55,698 nucleotides of DNA from Bacillota bacterium (GCA_021811425.1 JAJZPA010000002.1:1-55698); one strand, 5' to 3'. Numbered from the stretch's first letter, positions 10,077-18,046 are shown. Notes: a model not told the origin generated them from the sequence alone. Numbers and translations: made by a program.

Positions 10077-10101
10077 AAAAGGGGGGCTGATGGCCCCCCC
10101 T
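10077..10101 (-). terminator. Terminator downstream of RNA-binding protein gene
   Basis: Minus strand GCCCCCC-loop-GGGGGGC type hairpin (aaaaggggggctgatggcccccc) followed by T-run. Confidence 0.7.
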
Positions 10102-10107
10102 ACACCG

Positions 10108-10368
10108 TTAAAACTGTTTTGGTTTCGCTTCATTCACGGTGAGCGGGCGTCCGCCAAAGTCTTTGCCGTTCAAATCCTGCGCCAGTCTTGCAGCGTCTCC
10201 GTCTCCAACCTCGACAAAACCAAATCCCCGGGAGCGTCCTGTCTCCCGATCCGTAATGATGCGACTGCTCAGTACTTCGCCATACTCACCAAAAAACGCA
10301 GTGAGTTCTTCTGCGGATGTGTTCCAGGGAAGATTTCCGACGTAAAGGGTTTCTGTCATTGCTGTCAC
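10108..10368 (-). CDS. RRM-domain RNA-binding protein
   Basis: TLYVGNLPWN (RNP2) and RSRGFGFVEV (RNP1). Confidence 0.95.
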   Translation of the reverse strand: MTAMTETLYVGNLPWNTSAEELTAFFGEYGEVLSSRIITDRETGRSRGFGFVEVGDGDAARLAQDLNGKDFGGRPLTVNEAKPKQF

Positions 10369-10492
10369 CTCTTGCTCATTGGATTCGTTTCTAGTATGAG
10401 CAAATCAGGCCGGAGTATACCCTGTTTTGTCGAATGCTCCTTCCGAGTTCAAATCCAATTTCAGCCATAAAGTTGCAGATTATGTCTTCATC

Positions 10493-11119
10493 TTAACCCT
10501 TATAAAGCCCCTGGGACCTAATAAAGAGCCGCACCGTTTCGGGCAGAAGATAACGAATCGACTGTCCCCGCTGCAAGCGGGCACGGATGTCTGTCGAAGA
10601 AATCGCCAACGCCGGAACTTCGAGCGAGTGAATCCGTCCCTCCACTTGCGGATGTTCCTTAACAGCCTGCTCCAAAAACCCTCGAGCCTCAAACCCGGGC
10701 CGCGAAGCGGCAATGAAGTAAGTCAAACGCAAAATTTCCTCCGCTTCACGCCAGAAAAAGATCTCCTTCAAGGCATCCGTCCCCGTGATGAAAAAGAGTT
10801 CTTGCCCTGGATACTCTCGATGCAATAATTTCAAGGTATCTATCGTATAGGACGGGCCGTCTCGGTCTATCTCTACCCGGGAAATTGCAAAATCGACATT
10901 GTCATTAATAGCCTGACGCACCATCTCAAAACGCAGTTCAGCCGGCGTGACTTTATGCTCCTGCTTATGCGGCGGATTCCCGGTAGGGATAAAAAGAACC
11001 TTATCCAGGGAAAACTCTATCCGAGCCGTCTCCGCCGCCACTAAATGTCCATAATGGATCGGATCGAAGGTGCCACCCATTATTCCAACCCTATCCATTT
11101 TATCACTTGTTTTTTCCAT
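10493..11119 (-). CDS. nadD: Nicotinate-nucleotide adenylyltransferase
   Basis: GIMGGTFDPIHYGHLVAAE and SSTDIRARLQRGQSIRYLLP. Confidence 0.96.
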   Translation of the reverse strand: MEKTSDKMDRVGIMGGTFDPIHYGHLVAAETARIEFSLDKVLFIPTGNPPHKQEHKVTPAELRFEMVRQAINDNVDFAISRVEIDRDGPSYTIDTLKLLHREYPGQELFFITGTDALKEIFFWREAEEILRLTYFIAASRPGFEARGFLEQAVKEHPQVEGRIHSLEVPALAISSTDIRARLQRGQSIRYLLPETVRLFIRSQGLYKG

Positions 11120-11169
11120 TCATGTAAATCCTCCGAAACAGGGGGCTATATCAAATACCAGTATAACTG

Positions 11170-11345
11170 TTTTACAAGTTTGGTGCAAAAATTAACCTCG
11201 ATACGAGCCAGGACTTGTTCATTCCTCTTGCACTCAAGTTGTGGAACTGTCTCGCATCGCTATCCACGATGATAGCTCATCTGTCTTTAGCCCACCGGCG
11301 TTTCCAGTGAAGCTGGATGAGCCGGTTTTATACCGTGACAACTTG
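11170..11345. ncRNA. Unidentified structured RNA candidate (strand uncertain)
   Basis: Minus-strand reading: CAAGTTGT/ACAACTTG enclosing ACCGGC-tcat-CCAG-cttca-CTGG-aaac-GCCGGT and GCTATC/GATAGC, followed by GTGCAA/TTGCAC stem containing CTCG/CGAG. Confidence 0.5.
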
Positions 11346-11404
11346 GATTGCGGACAAAATCATTCTTGCTTCCCGCATTACAGGGCAAGTCTTGGAAATC
11401 CACG

Positions 11405-11746
11405 CTAGTTTCCCGTGTTCAAAGCAATCCAATGTAGATGAGCTATCATAACCAGGGAGTAAACCAGCAAAACAAGCCCCAATGAGTAACTAACAGACCT
11501 TCGTGATCTATTGCGAATCTGCCATAGCAGAGAACCAAGGATAACCGGAAGCAACAACTTAACAGCCATTAATCCTATAGGGCTTTTGCTTATTAGCAAT
11601 TGCATTACGGGATTCGCTTCTTCAATTACCCCACGATCCATTCCCCATATCGTCAGTGCTCCGTCTGCAAGACTGAGGAGCAGTACCAATACGGAACCAA
11701 TTACGATTTGCTTATCAACCGATAATCTCAGGTTACACATACGCAC
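11405..11746 (-). CDS. Small membrane protein, DUF5658-like
   Basis: Three hydrophobic segments; LADGALTIWGMDRGVIEEANPVMQLLI pattern. Confidence 0.6.
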   Translation of the reverse strand: MRMCNLRLSVDKQIVIGSVLVLLLSLADGALTIWGMDRGVIEEANPVMQLLISKSPIGLMAVKLLLPVILGSLLWQIRNRSRRSVSYSLGLVLLVYSLVMIAHLHWIALNTGN

Positions 11747-11762
11747 TCAGGTGGTCCCTTAC

Positions 11763-11900
11763 CTACTCAACGTTTTCTAAAGCACCCTGCTTATGCTTTA
11801 CTTTTCTGTTATAGTCTTTCTTTGACTTATGGAGACGAGTGCCCGTATTGAAGAGGCATCGTGTTCTTCCTTTACGGACTAGGGTCAATTTCTTCTTCAT
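11763..11900 (-). CDS. Small basic protein, 45 aa, function unknown
   Basis: MKKKLTLVRKGRTRCLFNTGTRLHKSKKDYNRKVKHKQGALENVE* with GGAG 6 nt upstream of ATG; below the length cut-off of the supplied ORF track. Confidence 0.5.
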   Translation of the reverse strand: MKKKLTLVRKGRTRCLFNTGTRLHKSKKDYNRKVKHKQGALENVE

Positions 11901-12270
11901 TGCGTTCTCCTGGAAAAACAAGTCCAGATAGACTTGGGAATTTTAAATCGCTATTGCCTGGCACCCTTTTTTCGCTATTGCCATTCAATCAGTGTCACGA
12001 CGTGGGACAACCGGCAAAGATTTCAACCCAATTAGCGCTGAAACCGCTTAAATACAGGTAGCCAATGACGAGAGTGAACCGATGACCTCATCCGTGTGAA
12101 AGCTCAGGCTGGTTGTATTATTCTACCACATTTTACGTTAAACCCTTGATTTACACGGATCTCAGCCATTCCTGTCAGCAGCACTTTTTATGATTTACAT
12201 TAAATTTTCCCATGTTTTTTCACTGCGTAACTGTACACGTAACTATACACAATGTGGTTAGCAACACGTA

Positions 12271-12417
12271 TTAACTCAATACATCCGAATTATATTGGTT
12301 AAGCAATTGGTCTAATCTTTGGCTCACTTCGATAACTTCAGGATCCGTCAGCTTCCTGATGTTAGCGACCTGATTCAGGTAGTGGCGCAACTCTTCTATC
12401 GCTCCTAAAAGCGACAT
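12271..12417 (-). CDS. Spo0E-like aspartyl-phosphate phosphatase
   Basis: MSLLGAIEELRHYLNQVANIRKLTDPEVIEVSQRLDQLLNQYNSDVLS*; characteristic SQxLDxLLNxY; possible earlier in-frame start at 12432. Confidence 0.75.
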   Translation of the reverse strand: MSLLGAIEELRHYLNQVANIRKLTDPEVIEVSQRLDQLLNQYNSDVLS

Positions 12418-12615
12418 GACTTTCAACGGCATTTTGGATAGTTACCCCCCGTATCCTTTTCACACAATTGGTATAATAATCCTCGATATTGCAAGGATCA
12501 ACACAAAGTGAAAAGTTTTACAGGGACAGAATGGCATGTATCACTACTCCTTGCCTATTCTTCATTTTCCCGAAGCATTCGGCTATGCTTAACTTTTCGT
12601 GTGCCCTCAGAGCCT

Positions 12616-13902
12616 TTAATTGTATTGTTCGCGGTAAAAATCTAACAGCTTCAATCCACCTAGAATACTTGCCGGAATCAGCATCGTCACTTGCACCATC
12701 CCTGGCAGCCGTCCAATTTCGATGTCTCCGGTAATCGTAGCTCTGTTCTTGACTTCCGCCAACAACAAACCAGTTAGATTCGCCATTCTTTCCAGACCAT
12801 TTTCTGTTGCTTTATTTAGATCCGCTCCTGAACCGACAACCTGCAAGGGATACATTTCAGTCTCTACCTTGAATCCATAAATATTGGCCAGCTCGATTGC
12901 CTCAAGCTTTTCTCCCTCGTTGTAAGGCCGAGCAAGGTAAGGCAAATCTTCCAAGCGCGGGAGCACGATGGGGCCGTCCAAATTTATTGCCTTAATGACC
13001 TTCACCTCAAGTATTACTTCAGCCGATACATCGGTCGTGTGCCCGGCGATTTCGCCGTCTCCCATCATAGCATGGACATCCCCAACATAGATTCCGGCTT
13101 GAGGGACTTTCACCGGCACGATAAGCATAGCCCCTTCCCGAACTTCATTAATGTCCATGTGTCCATCCGTTCTCTGCTTGAGTTCTTCTTCAGTGACCGC
13201 ATACTCGTGAGGTGCGCCTAAGAGAAAACTACCAAAATCCCCAGCATTGTGTGATGAGGGAAGGGCTACAGCCGGGCATGAACCCATATTCCCCACCATC
13301 GGCCGCACGCGGGTGAGTACACCAGGCAAATCTCCTTTAGCTAAGAGATTGGAGGAATACTGGCAGGATTCAGGAGGAAGCGCACTGAAATACTCGGCCT
13401 GCCGAGCAATCTCCTCTGCCTCTGCTGGGGGAACCGTAATACCCAGCGTGCGTTTCTCGTTAAAGAGCATGGTGTAGCCATTGTCGAGATGGAACGGCTT
13501 GACCGGGGTATTGCATTTCACGCATTTGATCGCGTCTTCTCCGATTCCTTCTACATAGGTTTTCGGATTAATCTCCCCACAGCCCGGACAGCGTTTAGCT
13601 ACAAACGGATCGCCAACATAATTTCCCTCGACAAAATTGTCCGTACCTGAGGTCGTAGCCAAGGATAAGACATTCACCTTCTTGATCTTTAGGCAAACTG
13701 CATCACCGACCTCCGCTCCTTCCACGGCAATGGGATGTGTCACCTCGTGACCACTTGCATAATCGGGAGTGATCATCGCTCCCCAACACCCTGGAGAAAC
13801 GCGAGCAACGATCATCCCTCCATCTGCAACAGGGCCTAGCATTTCTTCTTTTGGGTCTAACACCCAAGTCATTTTTGATGTATGCACAATACGATGAGGC
13901 AT
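12616..13902 (-). CDS. Acetamidase/formamidase family protein with an internal zinc-ribbon-like segment
   Basis: GCWGAMITPDYASGHEVTHPI, GDVHAMMGDGEIAGHTTDVSAEV family motifs; CPGCG...CVKC insert. Confidence 0.88.
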   Translation of the reverse strand: MPHRIVHTSKMTWVLDPKEEMLGPVADGGMIVARVSPGCWGAMITPDYASGHEVTHPIAVEGAEVGDAVCLKIKKVNVLSLATTSGTDNFVEGNYVGDPFVAKRCPGCGEINPKTYVEGIGEDAIKCVKCNTPVKPFHLDNGYTMLFNEKRTLGITVPPAEAEEIARQAEYFSALPPESCQYSSNLLAKGDLPGVLTRVRPMVGNMGSCPAVALPSSHNAGDFGSFLLGAPHEYAVTEEELKQRTDGHMDINEVREGAMLIVPVKVPQAGIYVGDVHAMMGDGEIAGHTTDVSAEVILEVKVIKAINLDGPIVLPRLEDLPYLARPYNEGEKLEAIELANIYGFKVETEMYPLQVVGSGADLNKATENGLERMANLTGLLLAEVKNRATITGDIEIGRLPGMVQVTMLIPASILGGLKLLDFYREQYN

Positions 13903-14157
13903 GCTTTCGACCTCCTTTTAATTACCTGCTTTGCATGACTTGAAGTATCCATAAGATGTCACTGTTTAAGTTCCACATCATGTTGGCTTATCCTCTTACG
14001 TTGTCAAAATACTCCAACATATTTTTTTCTAAATGTAGTTTTGGTAGCCCCCTACCTAAGTCTATCCGCCTTTGTGCGCCAAAGATAAGAGAAACGCTAA
14101 CACCCCACTCCTTACGTCATATGCACACATCTGAATATACCGGTGCGGCAGGGCCAA

Positions 14158-14223
14158 CGTTCCGGAGTACAGTGAGCCACCCGTCCGGAAAAATTGAGCC
14201 ATAGTTCCGGATACATAGAGCCA
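14158..14223. mobile_element. Three contiguous 22-bp units resembling the multiple terminal repeats of an IS21-family element; orphan end
   Basis: cgttccggagtacagtgagcca / cccgtccggaaaaattgagcca / tagttccggatacatagagcca, exact 22-bp period with TCCGG and GAGCCA conserved. Confidence 0.5.
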
Positions 14224-14289
14224 CGGTAAAGCTGCATACGGACAACTGCTTAACATCCAGCTTCGTGACCCAAAATAAGACTTAATATG

Positions 14290-14390
14290 GGGGCGACAGA
14301 TGCTACCCTAGATTCAAGGGATGGGGCTTACCCTAAAGGAATACATCATTTGAGCCGCAGCCCTCAACCCATTGAAGCATCCGTCGTAGG
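14290..14390. ncRNA. Unidentified structured RNA candidate (strand uncertain)
   Basis: CGACaGATGCT (14294-14304) pairs with AGCATCcGTCG (14376-14386); internal CCCT/AGGG and GGGCT/AGCCC stems. Confidence 0.4.
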
Positions 14391-14620
14391 GTCCCATGTC
14401 AAGCCTAACCCAGAGGTCTATCTCCGGAAATCTAACATCAAACGGTTCCTCTTATCCAAACTCGATTAAATTTAACTGGAAAGGAGATAACTTAAATTTC
14501 AAAAATCGTGTCTTGACAATGGGGAGCGGTATAGTAAATATTCTGTTCAATTCACGGACACAAGCTCGAAATCAAAACAGCACATTATTTTCAAAGTTCC
14601 CATGAACATAATTTACCTAA

Positions 14621-14882
14621 CTAAAAATAAGAAAAGCTGAGCGAAGGGAGCAGCCTATACTCAGCTTTACTATTTTTCGCTGCCGCCACATTTTTTAGCC
14701 ACAATTTCTCGTGCTCTTTCTCCGATGCTAATAACGGGTTTTGCTTGTCCTTCTTGTGTTTCCTGTTATGTTTTTGGCGCAATGTCGGGGCGCAATCTTT
14801 GCATGTATGACTTGCATGCCCTCTTCCGGTAAACTTCTCGTTTGCCCGTGTTTCTTCCGCAAATCCTACAATAGTGTCCCAT
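14621..14882 (-). pseudogene. Small CxxC zinc-binding-type protein, frameshifted
   Basis: MGHYCRICGR in one frame continues as TRANEKFTGRGHASHTCKDCAPTLRQKH in the next; extra A in an A3 run near 14851-14854. Confidence 0.55.
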
Positions 14883-14945
14883 TGTCTCAGCATCTCCTCA
14901 TATGATCAGACGGGACACCCTCCGGCATCCCGTCTGCGCTTATGG

Positions 14946-15349
14946 TTATTCTAACTGTTTTAAGTAACTCTGTATGGCAGCCAAAAACATTTCAGCGCTT
15001 TCTAGTACTTCGGCAGCATCTTCGGCATCAACTGCCACAGTTGCTTCGCCGTAATCCCCTTGTTGCCGTAGATCAAAGGCGCGATGGAGAGCCTTATTTA
15101 ACTCTTTGGAAAGAAGCCCTGTCTTGACGAAATACCTGTCAAATAGACCGATCACACCGCTATGTTTAGCAGAACCCAGATTGGCTGTGGCTAAGGCCGC
15201 CAATACTGCGTAAAACATCGCATAGTAAGATCGGTTAACAATACTTCGGGGGCTACCTTGACCTTGAAAAGCTTTTTAGCATCTGCGAGAACTTCCTCCG
15301 CCAATTTCAGCCTGTATTGGATCAAAATATCTTTCGGATTTTCCTTCAT
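14946..15349 (-). pseudogene. HEPN-domain protein, frameshifted
   Basis: MKENPKDILIQYRLKLAEEVLADAKKLF frame-shifts (near 15267-15271) to QGQGSPRSIVNRSYYAMFYAVLAALATANLGSAKHSGVIGLFDRYFV; start overlaps MNT stop by ATGA. Confidence 0.75.
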
Positions 15350-15711
15350 ATGGAAATTCCCTCGTTCTTAATTGCTTGACAAAGCATAGAAACGGAGAAC
15401 GCGCCATTCCTGGCCTCACTCTGGGGAATAACCAACGGTGAAATAACCACGTCATTCTCAAATCCGATTCCCCAAACCAAATCGCTGATCAACCGCCTTT
15501 GTTCTCTTGATATTGGTCCTGTTTCTAGGTATAGATCTAGATCCGAATCAGCGCTGGCATCTCCGCGCGCCCGCGAACCATACAACCGCACTTCATACAA
15601 TGGAATTTTTTCAGCAATACTTTGCTTCACCTTTTGGGCAATTGCAATGTTCTTATCGGGGCTAACCAAGCCTACACTTTTGTCATCTAACGTGTTGAGC
15701 ATTTCTTCCAC
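15346..15711 (-). CDS. MNT-type minimal nucleotidyltransferase (partner of HEPN gene)
   Basis: RLYGSRARGDASADSDLDLYLE (GSx10DxD). Confidence 0.88.
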   Translation of the reverse strand: MEEMLNTLDDKSVGLVSPDKNIAIAQKVKQSIAEKIPLYEVRLYGSRARGDASADSDLDLYLETGPISREQRRLISDLVWGIGFENDVVISPLVIPQSEARNGAFSVSMLCQAIKNEGISI

Positions 15712-15763
15712 AGTGTTGCCCCCTTTCTTATTCTTGTAAGATTATACCATACCTTGAAAGATG

Positions 15764-15791
15764 GCAAAAGCCCCAATCTCGGGGCTTTTGC
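15764..15791. terminator. Bidirectional terminator-like hairpin
   Basis: gcaaaagccccaatctcggggcttttgc. Confidence 0.75.
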
Positions 15792-15811
15792 TAAATGTGC
15801 TCTGCACTCTC

Positions 15812-16000
15812 TTAATAAGGTTTTGGTGAGTGTCTTGATAAATTTCTCATCTCTGCCACGCTAAAACGGCCATCCACCAACGGTTGAAGCTGTGGTATTC
15901 CTGTATTACGCGCCTTCGCAGCTTCGCGCCAAGGTTGGAATTGCGTCTCGTACATTCCTGTCTGTCTTTCTTCTTTTGCTCGTCCATTGGGCTGTGTCAA
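15812..16000 (-). CDS. Hypothetical small protein
   Basis: 62-aa ORF from a TTG start with GGGAGG upstream; followed by a terminator-like hairpin. Confidence 0.35.
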   Translation of the reverse strand: MTQPNGRAKEERQTGMYETQFQPWREAAKARNTGIPQLQPLVDGRFSVAEMRNLSRHSPKPY

Positions 16001-16189
16001 TAGTGCCTCCCATAATCCCTAAATGGTTCACTTTCTTGCGTTCGTGGCTAGCGTTCATCGTCATTCGACTCGCTTTCTTAAAGCGTTCATCGTATGTATT
16101 ATATCAGACTGACATCCTCCTACCCCTGAAGGGGTAGTGTTCCCCGACAGATGAGGAGGTTTTTAATTCGTGGCTGCACAGGAGTTGCA

Positions 16190-17473
16190 TTAAGCAACCG
16201 ACCTGAACGTCCCTTGTTCACGGCCTAGAGGTGTGGTTTTTCTCCACACAAACAAGTTGACCACAGGGCGTGCCAGTTCGCCCACTACTTCTAACAACGG
16301 CAGGCCGTTGTCTCGAAGATACCTTTGCAGGATATTGAATGCCCCGGCTATATCCGCATTGAAAGCCCTTCCGCAATGCACAAACAACCCGCGCTCCACC
16401 CTGGCCGACTTAACCCGCTTGCCGCAGACAGGGCAGGTTGTGCTAGTATTGCGTTCCGAGACTTCCTGGACCAGAATGCCTTTAAGTGCTGCTTTATAGG
16501 TTAGCATCTGAATGATCTTTTGATACGGCCAGGCATGCAGTTTCTGGTTTTGCTTCGCACCCCAATCCTTGTCTTGACGAATACCTTTTAATTCGCCTAC
16601 CAGGATATGGGATACCTTATTAGCCACTGCTTTATCCACAATATTTTTGGTTAGCACATGGAGGTAGTGTTTGCGCTGTTGACTCCACTTGCGGTTCAAT
16701 CCCCTGCACTTGCGGCTCTTGGAACTGTTCGTCTTAGCTTTCATCGTGTGAAAATACCGGTCCAGGGATAGCAATTCACCACCGGGAATGACAAAGTTTT
16801 GTCCTGTAGAGAAGTACCCCGCAACGATGTTCACAATCCCTAAATCAAGAGCGAGGATGTTTTGCAGGGGTAGATACTCTATCTTAATTTTGTGGTAGAT
16901 GAGCAAGTACCAATCCCCGGTTTTCGATTCATAGGACAGCTTGACTTCCTGGACCTTGCCTAGTTTGGTATCTGGCGGCAGTTTATACGCCAATTCCAAT
17001 CTTGTTCGCTCGTAGGTTTTGGGCAGTTTGAGAAGAACCTTGTTCCCGTCAAGCATCCCAAAGGCGTTCTGCTTAAACGTTAACGTGCTGAGTGTATCCT
17101 TTTGCCGAAAACCCGGCGGCTTGGCAGACAAATCACCGTTCTTGCGATGGCTATACCAAGAGAGGTAGGAGTCATCCAGTTCCGCTAAAACCTCTTGGGC
17201 GGTCTGGCTCGGCAAGAGTTTATACCAGCGGTTGTTTTTCAGAGTTTTGCACTGGTCCGCAAATCCCGGTATTTTGCCGGTTTCCTGCCAGAGAGCCTTG
17301 CGTTCATGATTCGCCACATTCCACATCTTCGTAGCAGCATACCCGGCAAGTCCTAACAGCAAAGCATCCGGGTCGCTTAGATTCATGATTTTGGCCTGGA
17401 CCGTGAGCAGTTGATGGGGTTCTTCGATGATAGGCTGACCGAATGGATCAAGTTTTTTCTTTTTGCGCTTCAC
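16190..17473 (-). CDS. tnpB: TnpB RNA-guided nuclease (IS200/IS605 family)
   Basis: ILALDLGIVNIVAGYF (RuvC-I), HILVGELKGIRQD (RuvC-II), TSTTCPVCGKRVKSARVERGLFVHCGRAFNADIAGAFNIL (zinc finger/RuvC-III); GTG start after tnpA stop. Confidence 0.9.
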   Translation of the reverse strand: MKRKKKKLDPFGQPIIEEPHQLLTVQAKIMNLSDPDALLLGLAGYAATKMWNVANHERKALWQETGKIPGFADQCKTLKNNRWYKLLPSQTAQEVLAELDDSYLSWYSHRKNGDLSAKPPGFRQKDTLSTLTFKQNAFGMLDGNKVLLKLPKTYERTRLELAYKLPPDTKLGKVQEVKLSYESKTGDWYLLIYHKIKIEYLPLQNILALDLGIVNIVAGYFSTGQNFVIPGGELLSLDRYFHTMKAKTNSSKSRKCRGLNRKWSQQRKHYLHVLTKNIVDKAVANKVSHILVGELKGIRQDKDWGAKQNQKLHAWPYQKIIQMLTYKAALKGILVQEVSERNTSTTCPVCGKRVKSARVERGLFVHCGRAFNADIAGAFNILQRYLRDNGLPLLEVVGELARPVVNLFVWRKTTPLGREQGTFRSVA

Positions 17474-17477
17474 TTTT

Positions 17478-17876
17478 TCACCCCCGTTTCTTTTGAGATT
17501 CAATGTATCGCCGGATGGTTTCACTCGAAACATTCCCCGCCGTTGAAACAAAATAGGAGCGCGTCCAAAGACTTTCCAAATGAGCTAAGTGTCTAAACTC
17601 CTTGCGAAGAATACGCGAAGTCACCCCCTTAATTTTCGCCATAATATCTGCCGGGCTGTCTGTGGGCAATGCGTTCAAAAACAAGTGGCAGTGATCTGGC
17701 ATAACCTCCATCGCCAACACTTGCCAGTTTTGCTCTGTAGCGATTTGCTCAACCAACTGCTTGAAGCGCATCTCCACAGCACCAACTAAGGCTTTGCGCC
17801 TATAGCGCGGGCAGAAAACGAAATGATAGTTAATTAAAGATACGGTAGTGTTTGTGTGTCGATAGTCTTGTCCCAT
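17478..17876 (-). CDS. tnpA: TnpA Y1 HUH transposase (IS200-like)
   Basis: EVMPDHCHLFLNALP (HUH), RRYIESQKK (Tyr region). Confidence 0.93.
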   Translation of the reverse strand: MGQDYRHTNTTVSLINYHFVFCPRYRRKALVGAVEMRFKQLVEQIATEQNWQVLAMEVMPDHCHLFLNALPTDSPADIMAKIKGVTSRILRKEFRHLAHLESLWTRSYFVSTAGNVSSETIRRYIESQKKRG

Positions 17877-18046
17877 ATCAATTATTATACTTAGACCATA
17901 TTACTGTAACGAAAAGATATCAAAATACTAAAAGAAAAACAGGAGCCGCCTTCATCCCACGATTAAAACCGTGGGCTTTCGGCTACGTTTCTGTAAAAGA
18001 AATTTAGCATTATAACGTCGATGTCCTCTCCCGGCGGTTACCTCAC

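Larger units (their letters stand above)
16105..17990 (-). mobile_element. IS200/IS605-family element with tnpA and tnpB, apparently intact
   Basis: tnpA + tnpB in order, right-end hairpin ctacccctgaaggggtag (16120-16137), left-end hairpin agccgccttcatcccacgattaaaaccgtgggctttcggct (17944-17984); exact ends not determined. Confidence 0.85.

Noticed and set aside
12227-12250. Tandem 12-bp repeat gtaactgtacac/gtaactatacac
   Set aside because: Only two imperfect copies with no further support; left as possible chance or relic.
14500-14550. ttgacaatggggagcggtatagtaaatat promoter-like sequence on plus strand
   Set aside because: -35-like box present but -10 spacing is ambiguous and no gene follows on that strand.
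16052-16092. Short direct repeat agcgttcatcgt next to the IS605 element; considered as CRISPR-like or target-site duplication
   Set aside because: Only two 12-bp copies, and IS200/IS605 elements do not make target-site duplications.
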